Shown: positions 24,226 through 33,178, numbered from the stretch's first letter. The stretch: 46,896 nt of DNA from JADHLJ01 sp038118725 (GCA_038118725.1 JAYOIK010000037.1:1-46896), one strand, 5' to 3'. Made by a program: numbers and translations. The notes: generated by a model not told the origin, from the sequence alone.

Positions 24226-25659
24226 ATGACCGATCTAGCCACCACCGACGAGCTTTTTTACGACCGCGCCGGCCTCGACCGAGAGAAAGTGGGGCGAATC
24301 GTCGATGACGCGCTGAACGGCGCGGATGATGGGGAACTGTTTCTGGAGTATCGGCAGTCCGAAAGTTTCGCTTTCGACGATGGTCGTCTGAAGACCGCTT
24401 CCTTTGACACCACCCAGGGCTTCGGCCTGCGCGCCATCGCCGACGAGGCTCGGGGTTACGCCCACGCCGCCGATCTTTCCGAGGACGCCATTCGCCGCGC
24501 GGCGGCCACGGTGAAGGCCGTTCATGCCGGCCATGGCGGCACCCAGGCCGACGGCCCGGCGCGCACCAACCGGGCGCTCTACACCGACACCAACCCGATC
24601 CCCGGCATGGATTTCGAGGCCAAGGTCAAGCTCCTACAGGATATCGATGCCTATGCCCGGGCCAAGGACCCGCGCATCCGCCAGGTCTCCGCCTCCTTGT
24701 CCGGCTCCTGGCAAGCGATCCAGATCCTGCGCGCCGGCGGCGAGCGGGTCGCCGATATCCGCCCCTTGGTCCGGCTCAATGTCGCCGTCGTGGTCGGTGA
24801 CGGTGATCGCATGGAAAGCGGCGGCACCGGGGTCGGCGGACGGCTCGGCTATGACCGCTATATCGATCCCGACAACTGGCAAGCCCAGGTTGACGAGGCC
24901 TTGAGAATTGCCTTGGTCAATCTCGAGGCGGTAGCGGCGCCGGCGGGCGAGATGGAGGTCGTGCTCGGCCCCGGCTGGCCCGGCGTGATGCTGCACGAGG
25001 CGGTGGGCCACGGGCTGGAAGGCGATTTCAACCGCAAGAAGACCTCGACCTTCACCGGCATGGTCGGCCAAAGGGTCGCGTCCAAGGGCGTCACCGTGGT
25101 CGATGACGGCACCATCAAGGACCGCCGCGGCTCGATCACCGTCGACGACGAGGGCACCCCGTCGGCCCATAACGTGCTGATCGAGGACGGCATTCTCGTC
25201 GGCTATATGCAGGATCGCCAGAACGCGCGCCTCATGGGCGTCGCGCCGACCGGCAATGGCCGGCGCCAGAGCTACGCGCATCATCCGATGCCGCGGATGA
25301 CCAATACCTACATGACCGCGGGCGACCATGACCCGGAGGAGATCATCCGTTCGACCAAGAACGGGCTCTACGCGGTGAATTTCTCCGGCGGCCAGGTCGA
25401 CATCGTCTCCGGCAAGTTCGTTTTCTCGGCCAGCGAGGCCTATATGATCGAGGACGGCAAGGTCACCCGCCCGGTCAAGGGCGCCACCCTGATCGGCAAC
25501 GGCCCCGACGCCATGAACAAGATCTCGATGATCGGCTCCGACCTGAAGCTGGACGAAGGTATCGGCACCTGCGGCAAGGACGGCCAGGGCGTCCCCGTCG
25601 GCGTCGGCCAGCCCACCGTCAAGATGCGCGGGATTACCGTCGGCGGGACCGAGGTTTAG
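24226..25659 (+). CDS. tldD: metalloprotease TldD
   Basis: A 477-residue TldD (U62/M103 family), which works with TldE/PmbA to cut extended peptides, as in microcin maturation and antitoxin turnover. The zinc-binding HEAVGHGLEGD lies near residues 270-280, and family blocks GTPSAHNVLIEDGILVGYMQDR, NGRRQSYAHHPMPRMTNTY and FVFSASEAYMIEDGKVT are intact. ATG 24226 (MTDLATTDELF) with GAGGAA upstream is preferred over an earlier in-frame start. TldE is not in the window. It diverges from ctaC, and its stop overlaps that of the convergent EamA gene by four bases. Confidence 0.93.
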   Translation: MTDLATTDELFYDRAGLDREKVGRIVDDALNGADDGELFLEYRQSESFAFDDGRLKTASFDTTQGFGLRAIADEARGYAHAADLSEDAIRRAAATVKAVHAGHGGTQADGPARTNRALYTDTNPIPGMDFEAKVKLLQDIDAYARAKDPRIRQVSASLSGSWQAIQILRAGGERVADIRPLVRLNVAVVVGDGDRMESGGTGVGGRLGYDRYIDPDNWQAQVDEALRIALVNLEAVAAPAGEMEVVLGPGWPGVMLHEAVGHGLEGDFNRKKTSTFTGMVGQRVASKGVTVVDDGTIKDRRGSITVDDEGTPSAHNVLIEDGILVGYMQDRQNARLMGVAPTGNGRRQSYAHHPMPRMTNTYMTAGDHDPEEIIRSTKNGLYAVNFSGGQVDIVSGKFVFSASEAYMIEDGKVTRPVKGATLIGNGPDAMNKISMIGSDLKLDEGIGTCGKDGQGVPVGVGQPTVKMRGITVGGTEV

Positions 25660-26453
25660 GGACCCGTCCGCGCCTCGCGCCTGGCGATGTAGACGCCCGA
25701 GGCGATGACGATGGCGACGCCGACGAAAGTCCAGGTGTCGGGCAGTTCCGACCAGATGAGATAACCGAAGGAAATCGCCCAGATGATGGTGCTGTACTCG
25801 AAGGGCGCCAGCATCGAGGCTTCGGCGTATCGGAAGGCCTGGACGATCAGCATCTGACCAACCCCGCCGAGCACGCCGAGCAGGAGCAGCCACGGCAGAT
25901 GCGCCAATTCCGGCGTCGTCCAATCCATCGGCACCAACACGCCGCTCGCCAAAACGCCGCCGAGCGAGGTGTAGAACACGATAGATGTGCTGTTATCGGT
26001 CAATGCCAGCTTGCGCCCCAGCAACATGGTGACCGAGAAAGTCAAGGCGGCGGAGACCGGCAGCAGCGCGTAGGGCGAGAAGACGTCGCTTCCGGGTCGC
26101 AAAATCACCAGTACCCCGATGAACCCGATGACCACGGCGGTCCAGCGCCTCGGCCCGACCTTTTCGCCGAGAAAGGGACCGGCGAGCACCGTCAAGCAGA
26201 TCGGCGCGGCGAAAACCAGGGCCGTCGCCTCTCCCAACGGCATGTAGCGCAGGGACAGAAAAAACAGGAATGTGGTTACCGTCGCCAGGATCGAGCGGAC
26301 GGCCTGCAAGATCGGACGGCGGGTCGAGAGAATGCCGAGTCCGCCCGACATGATGACCATCGGAAGGATCGGGATCAGGCCGAAGAACGAGCGAAACAGC
26401 ACCAATTGCATGGCGCCGAAGGTTCCCGACAGATCCTTGATGATCGCGTCCAT
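25656..26453 (-). CDS. EamA/DMT-type drug/metabolite transporter (start probably further upstream)
   Basis: From the first ATG (26453) the product is 265 residues with nine hydrophobic helices in two EamA repeats, separated around residue 125. Family proteins usually have ten helices and about 295 residues. The frame is open upstream of the ATG and encodes the missing first helix (GLAVALSISGFFCVSA), but contains no ATG, GTG or TTG. A CTG at 26541-26543 overlaps the gshA stop as CTGA and has AAGAGA upstream, giving 295 residues. The substrate is unknown. It is last in an rsmE-gshA-EamA run, so export of a small organic metabolite is possible but unproven. Confidence 0.8.
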   Translation of the reverse strand: MDAIIKDLSGTFGAMQLVLFRSFFGLIPILPMVIMSGGLGILSTRRPILQAVRSILATVTTFLFFLSLRYMPLGEATALVFAAPICLTVLAGPFLGEKVGPRRWTAVVIGFIGVLVILRPGSDVFSPYALLPVSAALTFSVTMLLGRKLALTDNSTSIVFYTSLGGVLASGVLVPMDWTTPELAHLPWLLLLGVLGGVGQMLIVQAFRYAEASMLAPFEYSTIIWAISFGYLIWSELPDTWTFVGVAIVIASGVYIARREARTGP

Positions 26454-26539
26454 GGCGGAGACGCAAAAGAATCCGGAAATCGACAGCGCGACGGCAAGCC
26501 CCGGCCCGCCGGCGCGCCCTCCCCTATCCAGCGCGCCGG

Positions 26540-27904
26540 TCAGTAGCGCATCTCTTGATAGACCGGGTCGACCGAGCCGCCCCAGCGGTTCTCATAAGCG
26601 TCGAGCAATTCCTCGGCCGATGTTCGTCCGCTCTCGGCGATCCCTCGCAGGGTGTCGAGGAAACCCGATTCGTCGTTACCGGCCGCGTCCTTGCGGGCCC
26701 GGCGTTTCAGCCCCGCCGAAGCGATCTCCAGCGACCGTTTCGCCAGATCCTGGACGGTTCCGCCACGAAATGGCGTCTTGAGACCCTGAGCGGGAACGTC
26801 ATCGCGCATCCGCGCCTGCTCCTCGATGGTCCAGTCCTTGACCATGTCCCAGGCGGCGCTTTGGGAGTCGCTGTCATAAAGCAGCCCGACCCAATAGGCC
26901 GGCAGCGCGCAAAGGCTGCGCCAGGGCCCGCCATCTGTGCCACGCATCTCCAGATACTTCTTCAGACGGACCTCGGGGAAGTTCGTGGTCATATGGTCGG
27001 TCCAGTCGCCCATATGCGGGATCTCGCCCTCGAAACCCTCGAGCTTGCCTGCCATGAAATCCCGGAAACTTTTTCCCGCGACATCGTGATAGATGCCGTC
27101 GCGGTAAACGAAATACATCGGCACGTCGAGGATGTAGTCGACATGCCGCTCGAAGCCATAGCCCTCCTCGAACACGAAGGGCAGCATGCCGCAGCGCGAC
27201 GGGTCGGTATCGGTCCACACATTGCTGCGAAGCGAGAGGAACCCGCTCGGCTTGCCCTCCTTGAAGGGGGAGTTCGCGAACAGCGCGGTGGCCACCGGTT
27301 GCAGCGCCAAGCTGATTCGGTATTTCTCCACCATGTCGGCTTCGTCGCTGAAATCGAGATTGGTCTGCACCGTGCAGGTCCGCAGCATCATGTCGAGGCC
27401 AAGATTGCCGACCCTCTGCATCTCCCGGTTCATGATCGCGTAGCGACCCTTGGGCATCCAGGAAACCTGATCGCGGCGCCAGGACGGATCGAACCCGAGC
27501 CCCAGCATGCCGGTACCGAGCTCGTCTCCGACCTCCTTGACCTGGGCCAAATGGGTATGAACCTCGTCACAGGTCTGATGAATGTTCTCCAGCGGCGCGC
27601 CTGATAGCTCGAATTGTCCCCCCGGCTCGAGGGTGATCGCGCAACCGTTCATGGACAAGGCAATGGTCTTGCCCTGTTCCTGGATCGGCTCCCATCCAAA
27701 CCGCTCAAGACGCGAGAGGATCTCACCGATCCCGTCCGGCCCCTCATAAGGTAGGCGCTTATTGTCGGAGAGCCGGAAAGCGAATTTCTCATGCTCCGTG
27801 CCGATCAACCATTTGTCGCGCGGCGTGCAGGCGGATTCGAGATCCTCGATAAGCTGCGCCTTGCTCTCGATCGGGGCGCCGGCGGCGTCGGGGGGACGTG
27901 ACAT
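26540..27904 (-). CDS. gshA: glutamate-cysteine ligase (alphaproteobacterial/plant type)
   Basis: A 454-residue enzyme that joins glutamate and cysteine in the first step of glutathione synthesis. The family signatures are WLIGTEHEKFAF near residue 32, ITLEPGGQFELSGAPLENIHQTC near 90, GFDPSWRRDQVSWMPKGRY near 137, and FPEVRLKKYLEMRGTDGGPWRSLCALPAYWVGLLYD near 310. This is the plant/alphaproteobacterial class, distinct from enteric GshA. It lies 67 bases after rsmE on the same strand. A glutathione S-transferase gene sits elsewhere in the window. Glutathione synthetase (gshB) is not present here. Confidence 0.95.
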   Translation of the reverse strand: MSRPPDAAGAPIESKAQLIEDLESACTPRDKWLIGTEHEKFAFRLSDNKRLPYEGPDGIGEILSRLERFGWEPIQEQGKTIALSMNGCAITLEPGGQFELSGAPLENIHQTCDEVHTHLAQVKEVGDELGTGMLGLGFDPSWRRDQVSWMPKGRYAIMNREMQRVGNLGLDMMLRTCTVQTNLDFSDEADMVEKYRISLALQPVATALFANSPFKEGKPSGFLSLRSNVWTDTDPSRCGMLPFVFEEGYGFERHVDYILDVPMYFVYRDGIYHDVAGKSFRDFMAGKLEGFEGEIPHMGDWTDHMTTNFPEVRLKKYLEMRGTDGGPWRSLCALPAYWVGLLYDSDSQSAAWDMVKDWTIEEQARMRDDVPAQGLKTPFRGGTVQDLAKRSLEIASAGLKRRARKDAAGNDESGFLDTLRGIAESGRTSAEELLDAYENRWGGSVDPVYQEMRY

Positions 27905-27971
27905 TAAGTGGATCTCGCGAAATTCAAGGGAAGGTTATGGTCGCGCGCTCGCCTTATATCGACCGAAGGCC

Positions 27972-28706
27972 CTATCTCCAATCTCCCATCGCCGCCTGCC
28001 AACAGGCAAGAGCGGCAAGCGCCGCCGTTTCGGCGCGAAGGATCCGGGGGCCCAGACCGACGCGGCAAACATTGGGGGTTTTATCCAGCCGGTCAAGTTC
28101 CTCATTGGCAAGACCGCCTTCCGGTCCGATCAACAATCCGGCCGGACCCGGTGCCAGATCCCCAATCGCATCCAAAATCGGCGCGCCGACACCGGTCTCG
28201 TCACAACAGATCAAGCGCCGCTCCACCGGCCACAGATCCAGCATCTCCTCGAATCGGACAGGTTCCCGCACCTCCGGCACGTTGAGCCGGCCACATTGCT
28301 CCGCCGCCTCGATCGCGTTGGCGCGGAGTCGTTCCAGGTTGACCCGATCCATCGCTGTGTATCGCGTGAAGACCGGCCACAAGACCGACACGCCCAGTTC
28401 GGTCGCTTTTTCGGCGACGAAATCGATCCGCGCCCGTTTGATCGGCGCGAAGGCGAGCCAGATATCGGCCTCCGGCTGAATATCTCGAAGGCGCTCGCCG
28501 ACTTCCAGACTAGCCGCGCGTTTTCCGAGCTCCGCGATCCCGGCGCTCCACTCACCGTCGCGGCCATTGAACAACGCGACCCGGTCGCCGGTTTTCAGAC
28601 GCAGGACGTTCCGCAGGAAATGCGCTCGATCGCCATCCAGCGTGACAACGCCCCGGATCGCCAGGTCGGCATCGACAAACAACCGTGTCTTGAACTCGGA
28701 CACCAT
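27972..28706 (-). CDS. rsmE: 16S rRNA (uracil-1498-N3)-methyltransferase
   Basis: A 244-residue SPOUT-class (trefoil knot) methyltransferase that modifies U1498 of 16S rRNA. The N-terminal PUA-like part (about 1-70) includes TRLFVDADL and HFLRNVLRLKTGDRVALFNG. The catalytic part has KRARIDFVAEKATELGV and the SAM-binding knot LLIGPEGGLANEELDRL followed by LGPRILRAETAALAAL. The start is the ATG at 28706 (MVSEFKTRLF). The open frame continues upstream through the leuC promoter region but that extension is not protein-like. It is divergent from leuC with about 200 bases between. Confidence 0.93.
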   Translation of the reverse strand: MVSEFKTRLFVDADLAIRGVVTLDGDRAHFLRNVLRLKTGDRVALFNGRDGEWSAGIAELGKRAASLEVGERLRDIQPEADIWLAFAPIKRARIDFVAEKATELGVSVLWPVFTRYTAMDRVNLERLRANAIEAAEQCGRLNVPEVREPVRFEEMLDLWPVERRLICCDETGVGAPILDAIGDLAPGPAGLLIGPEGGLANEELDRLDKTPNVCRVGLGPRILRAETAALAALACWQAAMGDWR

Positions 28707-28904
28707 GCGGCACCGATCCCCTCTAATCCAGGTGGCCACGCCTATTGCAGGATATCGCGTTCCCTTGGTCATCGCACCCCGCCGCCCCACATGACAGACA
28801 ATCCAGCCGCCGTCACGAAATTCGATCGAAACAGGTTCTTTCCACCACGTTGGGGATGCTAGCTTTCGTTCCCATCGAGACGCACGCGTCACTTTCGGCG
28901 AAGC

Positions 28905-30329
28905 ATGAACGGACAACAGCACATGACCGAGCCCACGACCCTGTTCGAGAAAATCTGGCGGCGTCACGCGATCCTGGACCGCGAGGACGGAACAACCCTG
29001 CTGTCGATCGATCGCCACCTCTGCCATGAAGGCTCTTTCCATGCCTTCGACAAACTGAAGGCTCAAGGCCGTCGGGTCCGCCGACCCGACCTCACCGTGG
29101 CGATCGCGGATCACTATGTTTCCACCGACGCGCCGGAAACCGGAAACCAGGACCCGAGCCGACGCGAGGTGATCGAACGCCTGTCCAGGAATACCGACGA
29201 GATGGGCGTACGCCTCTATGGCGTCGGCGCGCCGGAACAGGGGATCGTGCATGTTGTCGGCCCGGAGCAGGGGATCACCCTGCCCGGCCTGCTCTTGGTC
29301 TGCGGCGACAGCCACACCGCGACCCATGGCGCGCTGGGCTGCCTCGCCTTCGGAATAGGCGCCTCGGAGGTCGCCCATGTTCTGGCCACGCAAACCCTAT
29401 GGCAAAAGAAGCCGAAGACCCTGCGGGTAACAATCGACGGCCCGCTCGGCGCCGGCGTGTCGCCCAAGGACGTGATCCTGCACTTGATCTCGGTGATCGG
29501 CGCCAACGGCGCGACGGGTCATATGATCGAATATGCCGGCTCGACAATCCGCGAGATGTCTGTCGAGGGGCGGATGACGATCTGCAACATGTCCATAGAG
29601 GCCGGCGGTCGCGCCGGACTTATCGCCCCGGACGACAAGACATTCGCGTACCTGAAGGATCGGCGATACGCGCCCAAGGACAGGGATTGGGAGAGCGCCT
29701 TGGAAGATTGGCGCTCACTCGCTTCCGATCCAGGCGCGCGATTCGATCGGGAGGTATCGATAGACGCCCGAGATGTTGCGCCGTCGATTACCTGGGGGAC
29801 CAGTCCCGAGGACGCGATGGCGATTACCGGACGGGTTCCCGACCCGGCGCGCGAGGATGATCCGACGCGTCAGGCCGCGCTGTCGGCGACCCTGGATTAT
29901 ATGGGACTGACACCGGGAGAGGCGTTGACGAACATCGCGGTGAACCGTGTGTTCATCGGTTCTTGCACCAACGCCCGGATCGAGGATCTGCGCGCCGCCG
30001 CGGCAGTGGCGAAGGGCCGCGCCGCGAGAGTGACCGCGATCGTTGTCCCCGGCTCTACCCCGATCAAGCTGCAAGCCGAGGCCGAGGGGCTGGACCGGAT
30101 CTTCATCGAGGCCGGCTTCGAGTGGCGGGCGACGGGATGTTCCATGTGTGTCGGGATGAACGGCGATCTTACCCCGCCGGGAGAGCGATGCGCCTCGACC
30201 AGCAATCGAAACTTCAAGGGCCGACAGGGCCCGGGAAGCCGGACCCATCTGATGAGTCCGGCGATGGCCGCCGCGGCCGCGGTAACCGGTCGATTGACCG
30301 ATGTACGAGATCTAATCGGAGGCGCGTGA
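28905..30329 (+). CDS. leuC: 3-isopropylmalate dehydratase large subunit (or close hydro-lyase paralogue)
   Basis: A 474-residue aconitase-superfamily protein. The 4Fe-4S ligands are visible: one Cys in FIGSCTNARIEDL near 350 and two in TGCSMCVGMN near 408-411. The N-terminus TLFEKIWRRHAI and IDRHLCHEG, VCGDSHTATHGALGCLAFGIG, and SNRNFKGRQGPGSRTHLMSP are standard for LeuC. With LeuD it isomerises 2- to 3-isopropylmalate in leucine synthesis. No leuB is adjacent, and some organisms keep a second LeuCD pair with another substrate such as a methylmalate, so the exact substrate is inferred. Start ATG 28905. A second ATG at 28923 is possible. Confidence 0.85.
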   Translation: MNGQQHMTEPTTLFEKIWRRHAILDREDGTTLLSIDRHLCHEGSFHAFDKLKAQGRRVRRPDLTVAIADHYVSTDAPETGNQDPSRREVIERLSRNTDEMGVRLYGVGAPEQGIVHVVGPEQGITLPGLLLVCGDSHTATHGALGCLAFGIGASEVAHVLATQTLWQKKPKTLRVTIDGPLGAGVSPKDVILHLISVIGANGATGHMIEYAGSTIREMSVEGRMTICNMSIEAGGRAGLIAPDDKTFAYLKDRRYAPKDRDWESALEDWRSLASDPGARFDREVSIDARDVAPSITWGTSPEDAMAITGRVPDPAREDDPTRQAALSATLDYMGLTPGEALTNIAVNRVFIGSCTNARIEDLRAAAAVAKGRAARVTAIVVPGSTPIKLQAEAEGLDRIFIEAGFEWRATGCSMCVGMNGDLTPPGERCASTSNRNFKGRQGPGSRTHLMSPAMAAAAAVTGRLTDVRDLIGGA

Positions 30330-30330
30330 C

Positions 30331-30948
30331 ATGGAACCCTTCGGCAAGCTCGACACCAATGCCGCCGCGCTGGTGCTCGAAAACATCGATACCGATCAGA
30401 TTATCCCGGCCCGCTTCATGCGCGCGCCAAGAAGCACGGATCACGGTCAGTTCCTGTTCCACGATATGCGACGCGGGCCCGACGGCGAGCCGCGGGCGGA
30501 CTTTCCGCTGAACAGCCCCGATCTCTCGAGCGCCGGCGTCTTGGTCGCGGATACCAATTTCGGCTGCGGGTCCTCGCGCGAGGCCGCCGTCTATGCGCTT
30601 TACGACGCCGGCATCCGATGTGTCATCGCGCCAAGTTTCGGCGATATCTTTTATTCCAACGCCACCAAGAACGGCCTCTTGCCGATCGTGCTGGATCGCG
30701 CAGTCGTGCAATCGATATGGAAGACCCTCGAGACCGCCAACAGCGCCCGGATCGAAGTCGACCTTGAAAGCCAAACCGTGCATCTGCCCAATGGCGTGAC
30801 CCACCGTTTCGATATTGATCCGTTCAAGAAACGGTGCCTGTTGGAAGGGTTGGACGATATCGATCTGACGCTTCGCCATTCAGACGAAATCGAGCGTCAC
30901 GAACAAGCCCACGGCGAAACCCGACCCTGGGCCGGAACCATCGGATGA
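30331..30948 (+). CDS. leuD: 3-isopropylmalate dehydratase small subunit
   Basis: A 205-residue small subunit, starting one base after the leuC stop. It forms the swivelling domain of the hydro-lyase. The family features are ENIDTDQIIPARFM near residue 17, VADTNFGCGSSREAAVYALYDAGIRCVIAPSFGDIFYSNATKNGLLPI near 70-115 and a basic, polar C-terminal tail. The length is usual. It must pair with the neighbouring LeuC product, and the same caution about substrate applies. A short perfect hairpin follows the stop before cbiB. Confidence 0.87.
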   Translation: MEPFGKLDTNAAALVLENIDTDQIIPARFMRAPRSTDHGQFLFHDMRRGPDGEPRADFPLNSPDLSSAGVLVADTNFGCGSSREAAVYALYDAGIRCVIAPSFGDIFYSNATKNGLLPIVLDRAVVQSIWKTLETANSARIEVDLESQTVHLPNGVTHRFDIDPFKKRCLLEGLDDIDLTLRHSDEIERHEQAHGETRPWAGTIG

Positions 30949-30957
30949 AGCGTGGGT

Positions 30958-30974
30958 CAAAACGCCGCGTTTTG
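30958..30974. promoter_or_regulatory. hairpin between leuD and cbiB
   Basis: CAAAACG-CCG-CGTTTTG is a perfect 7-bp inverted repeat filling most of the 28 bases between the leuD stop and the cbiB ATG, where a ribosome binding site would be expected. It could mask translation of cbiB, end some transcripts, or bind a regulator. Its T-run is inside the right arm, not after it, so it is not a classic terminator. Confidence 0.35.
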
Positions 30975-30976
30975 CC

Positions 30977-31948
30977 ATGAGTTCGCTAGAGACAGCACCG
31001 GTCCTATTCCTCGCCCTCGCGATCGACGCCGTGATCGGCGACCCCGCTTGGGTGTATCGCCGCCTGCCGCATCCCGTTGTCCTGATAGGCACGATGATTG
31101 GCTGGCTGGATCGCGTGTTGAACCAGGCGAATCACGCCGGCGCAATCCGTCGCGGCCTGGGAGTTATCGCCCTGGTGCCGGTGTTTCTTGTGGCGGGCGG
31201 CGCGGGTTGGCTACTCCAGACCGGGCTGTCGGCGGTACCGCATGGCATGGTTCTCGAAGCGCTGGCGGTTTCGATCTTTCTGGCGCAAAACAGCTTGTAT
31301 CGCCATGTCGCGGCCGTCGAGCGCGGGTTTGTCGGCGCGCGGTTGGCCACCGCCCAAGCCGCGGTTCGGCTGATCGTGGGGCGCGACCCGGTCAGCCTGA
31401 ACGAGGCCGGGACCTGCCGCGCGGCGATCGAATCACTGGCCGAGAATTTTTCCGACGGCGTTGTCGCGCCCGCGTTCTGGTACTTGGTGTTCGGACTGCC
31501 CGGTTTGCTCGCCTACAAGGCGCTCAACACCGCCGATAGCATGATTGGCCACCGTAACGATCGCCATCTTCACTTTGGTTGGGCGGCCGCGCGACTGGAT
31601 GATCTGGCCAATCTGTTACCCGCCAGACTGGCGGCGCTGTTCATCGCCATCGCGGCCTGCCTGACCAGGGGCGATCGGGCCAAGGCGGCGCTGATATCGG
31701 CGTTTCGCGATGCCGGGCGTCACCGATCGGTCAATGCCGGATGGCCCGAAGCAGCGATGGCCGGGGCACTCGGCCTCCGGCTAGCGGGACCCAGAACCTA
31801 TGGCGGCGTTGTTGTCGACGATGCCTGGATGGGTGACGGCGACACCAACGCCAAGCCGGAGAACATCCGACGGGCGCTCCACCTCTATCTCCGGGCTTGC
31901 GGTGTCATGATGGCGCTGATCGGGCTAGTCGCGTTCCTCGAGATATAG
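30977..31948 (+). CDS. cbiB: adenosylcobinamide-phosphate synthase
   Basis: A 323-residue inner-membrane enzyme (CbiB, called CobD in aerobic species) that attaches aminopropanol or its phosphate to adenosylcobyric acid. Signatures are ALAIDAVIGDPAWVYRRLPHPVVLIGTMIGWLD at the start, SLAENFSDGVVAPAFWYLVFGLPGLLAYKALNTADSMIGH in the middle, and WPEAAMAGALGLRLAGP later. Four or five hydrophobic helices are present. It stands apart from the main cobalamin cluster, 28 bases after leuD, and overlaps the convergent VanZ-type gene by 24 bases. cobQ/cbiP, needed just before this step, is not in the window. Confidence 0.92.
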   Translation: MSSLETAPVLFLALAIDAVIGDPAWVYRRLPHPVVLIGTMIGWLDRVLNQANHAGAIRRGLGVIALVPVFLVAGGAGWLLQTGLSAVPHGMVLEALAVSIFLAQNSLYRHVAAVERGFVGARLATAQAAVRLIVGRDPVSLNEAGTCRAAIESLAENFSDGVVAPAFWYLVFGLPGLLAYKALNTADSMIGHRNDRHLHFGWAAARLDDLANLLPARLAALFIAIAACLTRGDRAKAALISAFRDAGRHRSVNAGWPEAAMAGALGLRLAGPRTYGGVVVDDAWMGDGDTNAKPENIRRALHLYLRACGVMMALIGLVAFLEI

Positions 31949-32404
31949 TTCCTCGCGTTCTCGCCTACCCCCGCCGTCATGCGCATGGCCCGGCGTCACC
32001 AGGCGGAATACTTGGCGGACGACGGCAATGAGTATAAGCGCCGCGAGAATTCCCGCCTCGTCGGCCACGAAATCGACAAAATCGGCGGTCCGCTCCGTCG
32101 AGAATGCCTGAAGAATCTCCGCGGCCATTCCGAAGCCAAGCAGCCCGATCGCTACAATACCGAGGCTAAACCATCGCAATAGCAAGGGGCCACCGATCAC
32201 CGCGCAAAAGAAGAACATGAGAAAATGGACGAGCGCATCATCCTGAAGATAGCTCTCGACATCCAAAGGGTCCCGCACCGGCTCGAACACCAGGAGAGCA
32301 CCCACGTTCAGCAGAATGATGAACAGTACCACCCAGCCGAATATGGCGGTGTTGCCGGTACTGCGTTTGCGACGGCGTCGCGTTCTAGACTTTTTGTCTC
32401 GCAT
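31925..32404 (-). CDS. VanZ-like membrane protein
   Basis: A 159-residue protein that begins with a very basic stretch (RDKKSRTRRRRKR) followed by a helix (AIFGWVVLFIILLNVGALLVF), a polar loop with DALVHFLMFFFCAVIGGPLL, another helix, and the typical VanZ-family GFGMAAEILQAFSTERTADFVDFVADEAGILAALIL segment. Most VanZ-like proteins have no defined role, although the founding member gives low-level teicoplanin resistance. Start ATG 32404. A TTG at 32485 would add 27 residues. The C-terminal tail is highly charged and overlaps the cbiB 3' end. Confidence 0.75.
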   Translation of the reverse strand: MRDKKSRTRRRRKRSTGNTAIFGWVVLFIILLNVGALLVFEPVRDPLDVESYLQDDALVHFLMFFFCAVIGGPLLLRWFSLGIVAIGLLGFGMAAEILQAFSTERTADFVDFVADEAGILAALILIAVVRQVFRLVTPGHAHDGGGRREREELYLEERD

Positions 32405-32518
32405 GCGGGTCACCGCGATCCGTTGACCAACGCCCCATTCTGGGGTCTTCCAGGCGAAGTATAACGCCAAGCCGGTGGATGCCAAATTCTAATCCCAGGG
32501 GACGGATGGGGCTCGACG

Positions 32519-33178
32519 CTAGAACTCCGCGGAATCGATAATCATGGGCTCGGCGTGGGCCGCTTTCACCCATTCCTGCATCGCCGGATGGGACCAAACC
32601 GCGTCCATGTACGCCGCCTCAACCTCGCCAACCTCGACCGCATAGGTACGGAATCGACTAACCACCGGGGCGAACATTGCATCGACGATGGTGAACGCGC
32701 CGAACAGGAAAGCTCCACCGCCCTCGGCGCCATAGCGTTCCCGGGCCCGGCGCCAGATCGCCGCAATGCGGTTGATATCCTCCTGAACACCGGGCTTGCG
32801 TCCCTCGTCTGGAAACCGACTGCGGATATTCATCGGCATATGTTCGCGCAGAGCCCCGAACCCCGCGTGCATCTCGGCGGAAATCGATCGCGCGATGGCC
32901 CGAGCCCGCACATCCTTCGGCCAAAGCCCCGCGTCGGGATACAGTTCCGCCACATACTCGCAAATCGCCAGGCTTTCCCAGACGATGTTATCGCCATGCT
33001 TGAGAATCGGCACGGTGCCGTTGCGCCAGTGTTTCAAGATCTCCTGACGCGTATTGGGTTGATCCAACGCGATCAGAATTTCCTTGAAAGGCGCCTCGGC
33101 GGCTTTCAAAACAAGCCAAGGCCGAAGCGACCAGGACGAATAGTTCTTATTGCCGATGACCAGGGTTAGGTCACCCAT
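32519..33178 (-). CDS. glutathione S-transferase family protein
   Basis: A 219-residue cytosolic GST-fold protein. The N-terminal thioredoxin-like domain (1-80) opens LVIGNKNYSSWSLRPWLVLKAA, with Ser residues in the position used to activate glutathione, and contains the cis-Pro GTVPIL and the WESLAICEYVAELYP glutathione-gamma-glutamyl site. The helical C-terminal domain ends FTIVDAMFAPVVSRFRTY. This resembles the group of bacterial GSTs with NYSSWSLRPW starts. The substrate is unknown. Nearby gshA shows that glutathione is made by this organism. Monocistronic. Confidence 0.9.
   Translation of the reverse strand: MGDLTLVIGNKNYSSWSLRPWLVLKAAEAPFKEILIALDQPNTRQEILKHWRNGTVPILKHGDNIVWESLAICEYVAELYPDAGLWPKDVRARAIARSISAEMHAGFGALREHMPMNIRSRFPDEGRKPGVQEDINRIAAIWRRARERYGAEGGGAFLFGAFTIVDAMFAPVVSRFRTYAVEVGEVEAAYMDAVWSHPAMQEWVKAAHAEPMIIDSAEF

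Noticed and set aside
24634..25923. A 429-residue open frame antisense to tldD
   Set aside because: It covers the conserved tldD coding region in the opposite frame, is rich in Ala, Asp, Gly and His by codon bias, and has no ribosome binding site or known motif.
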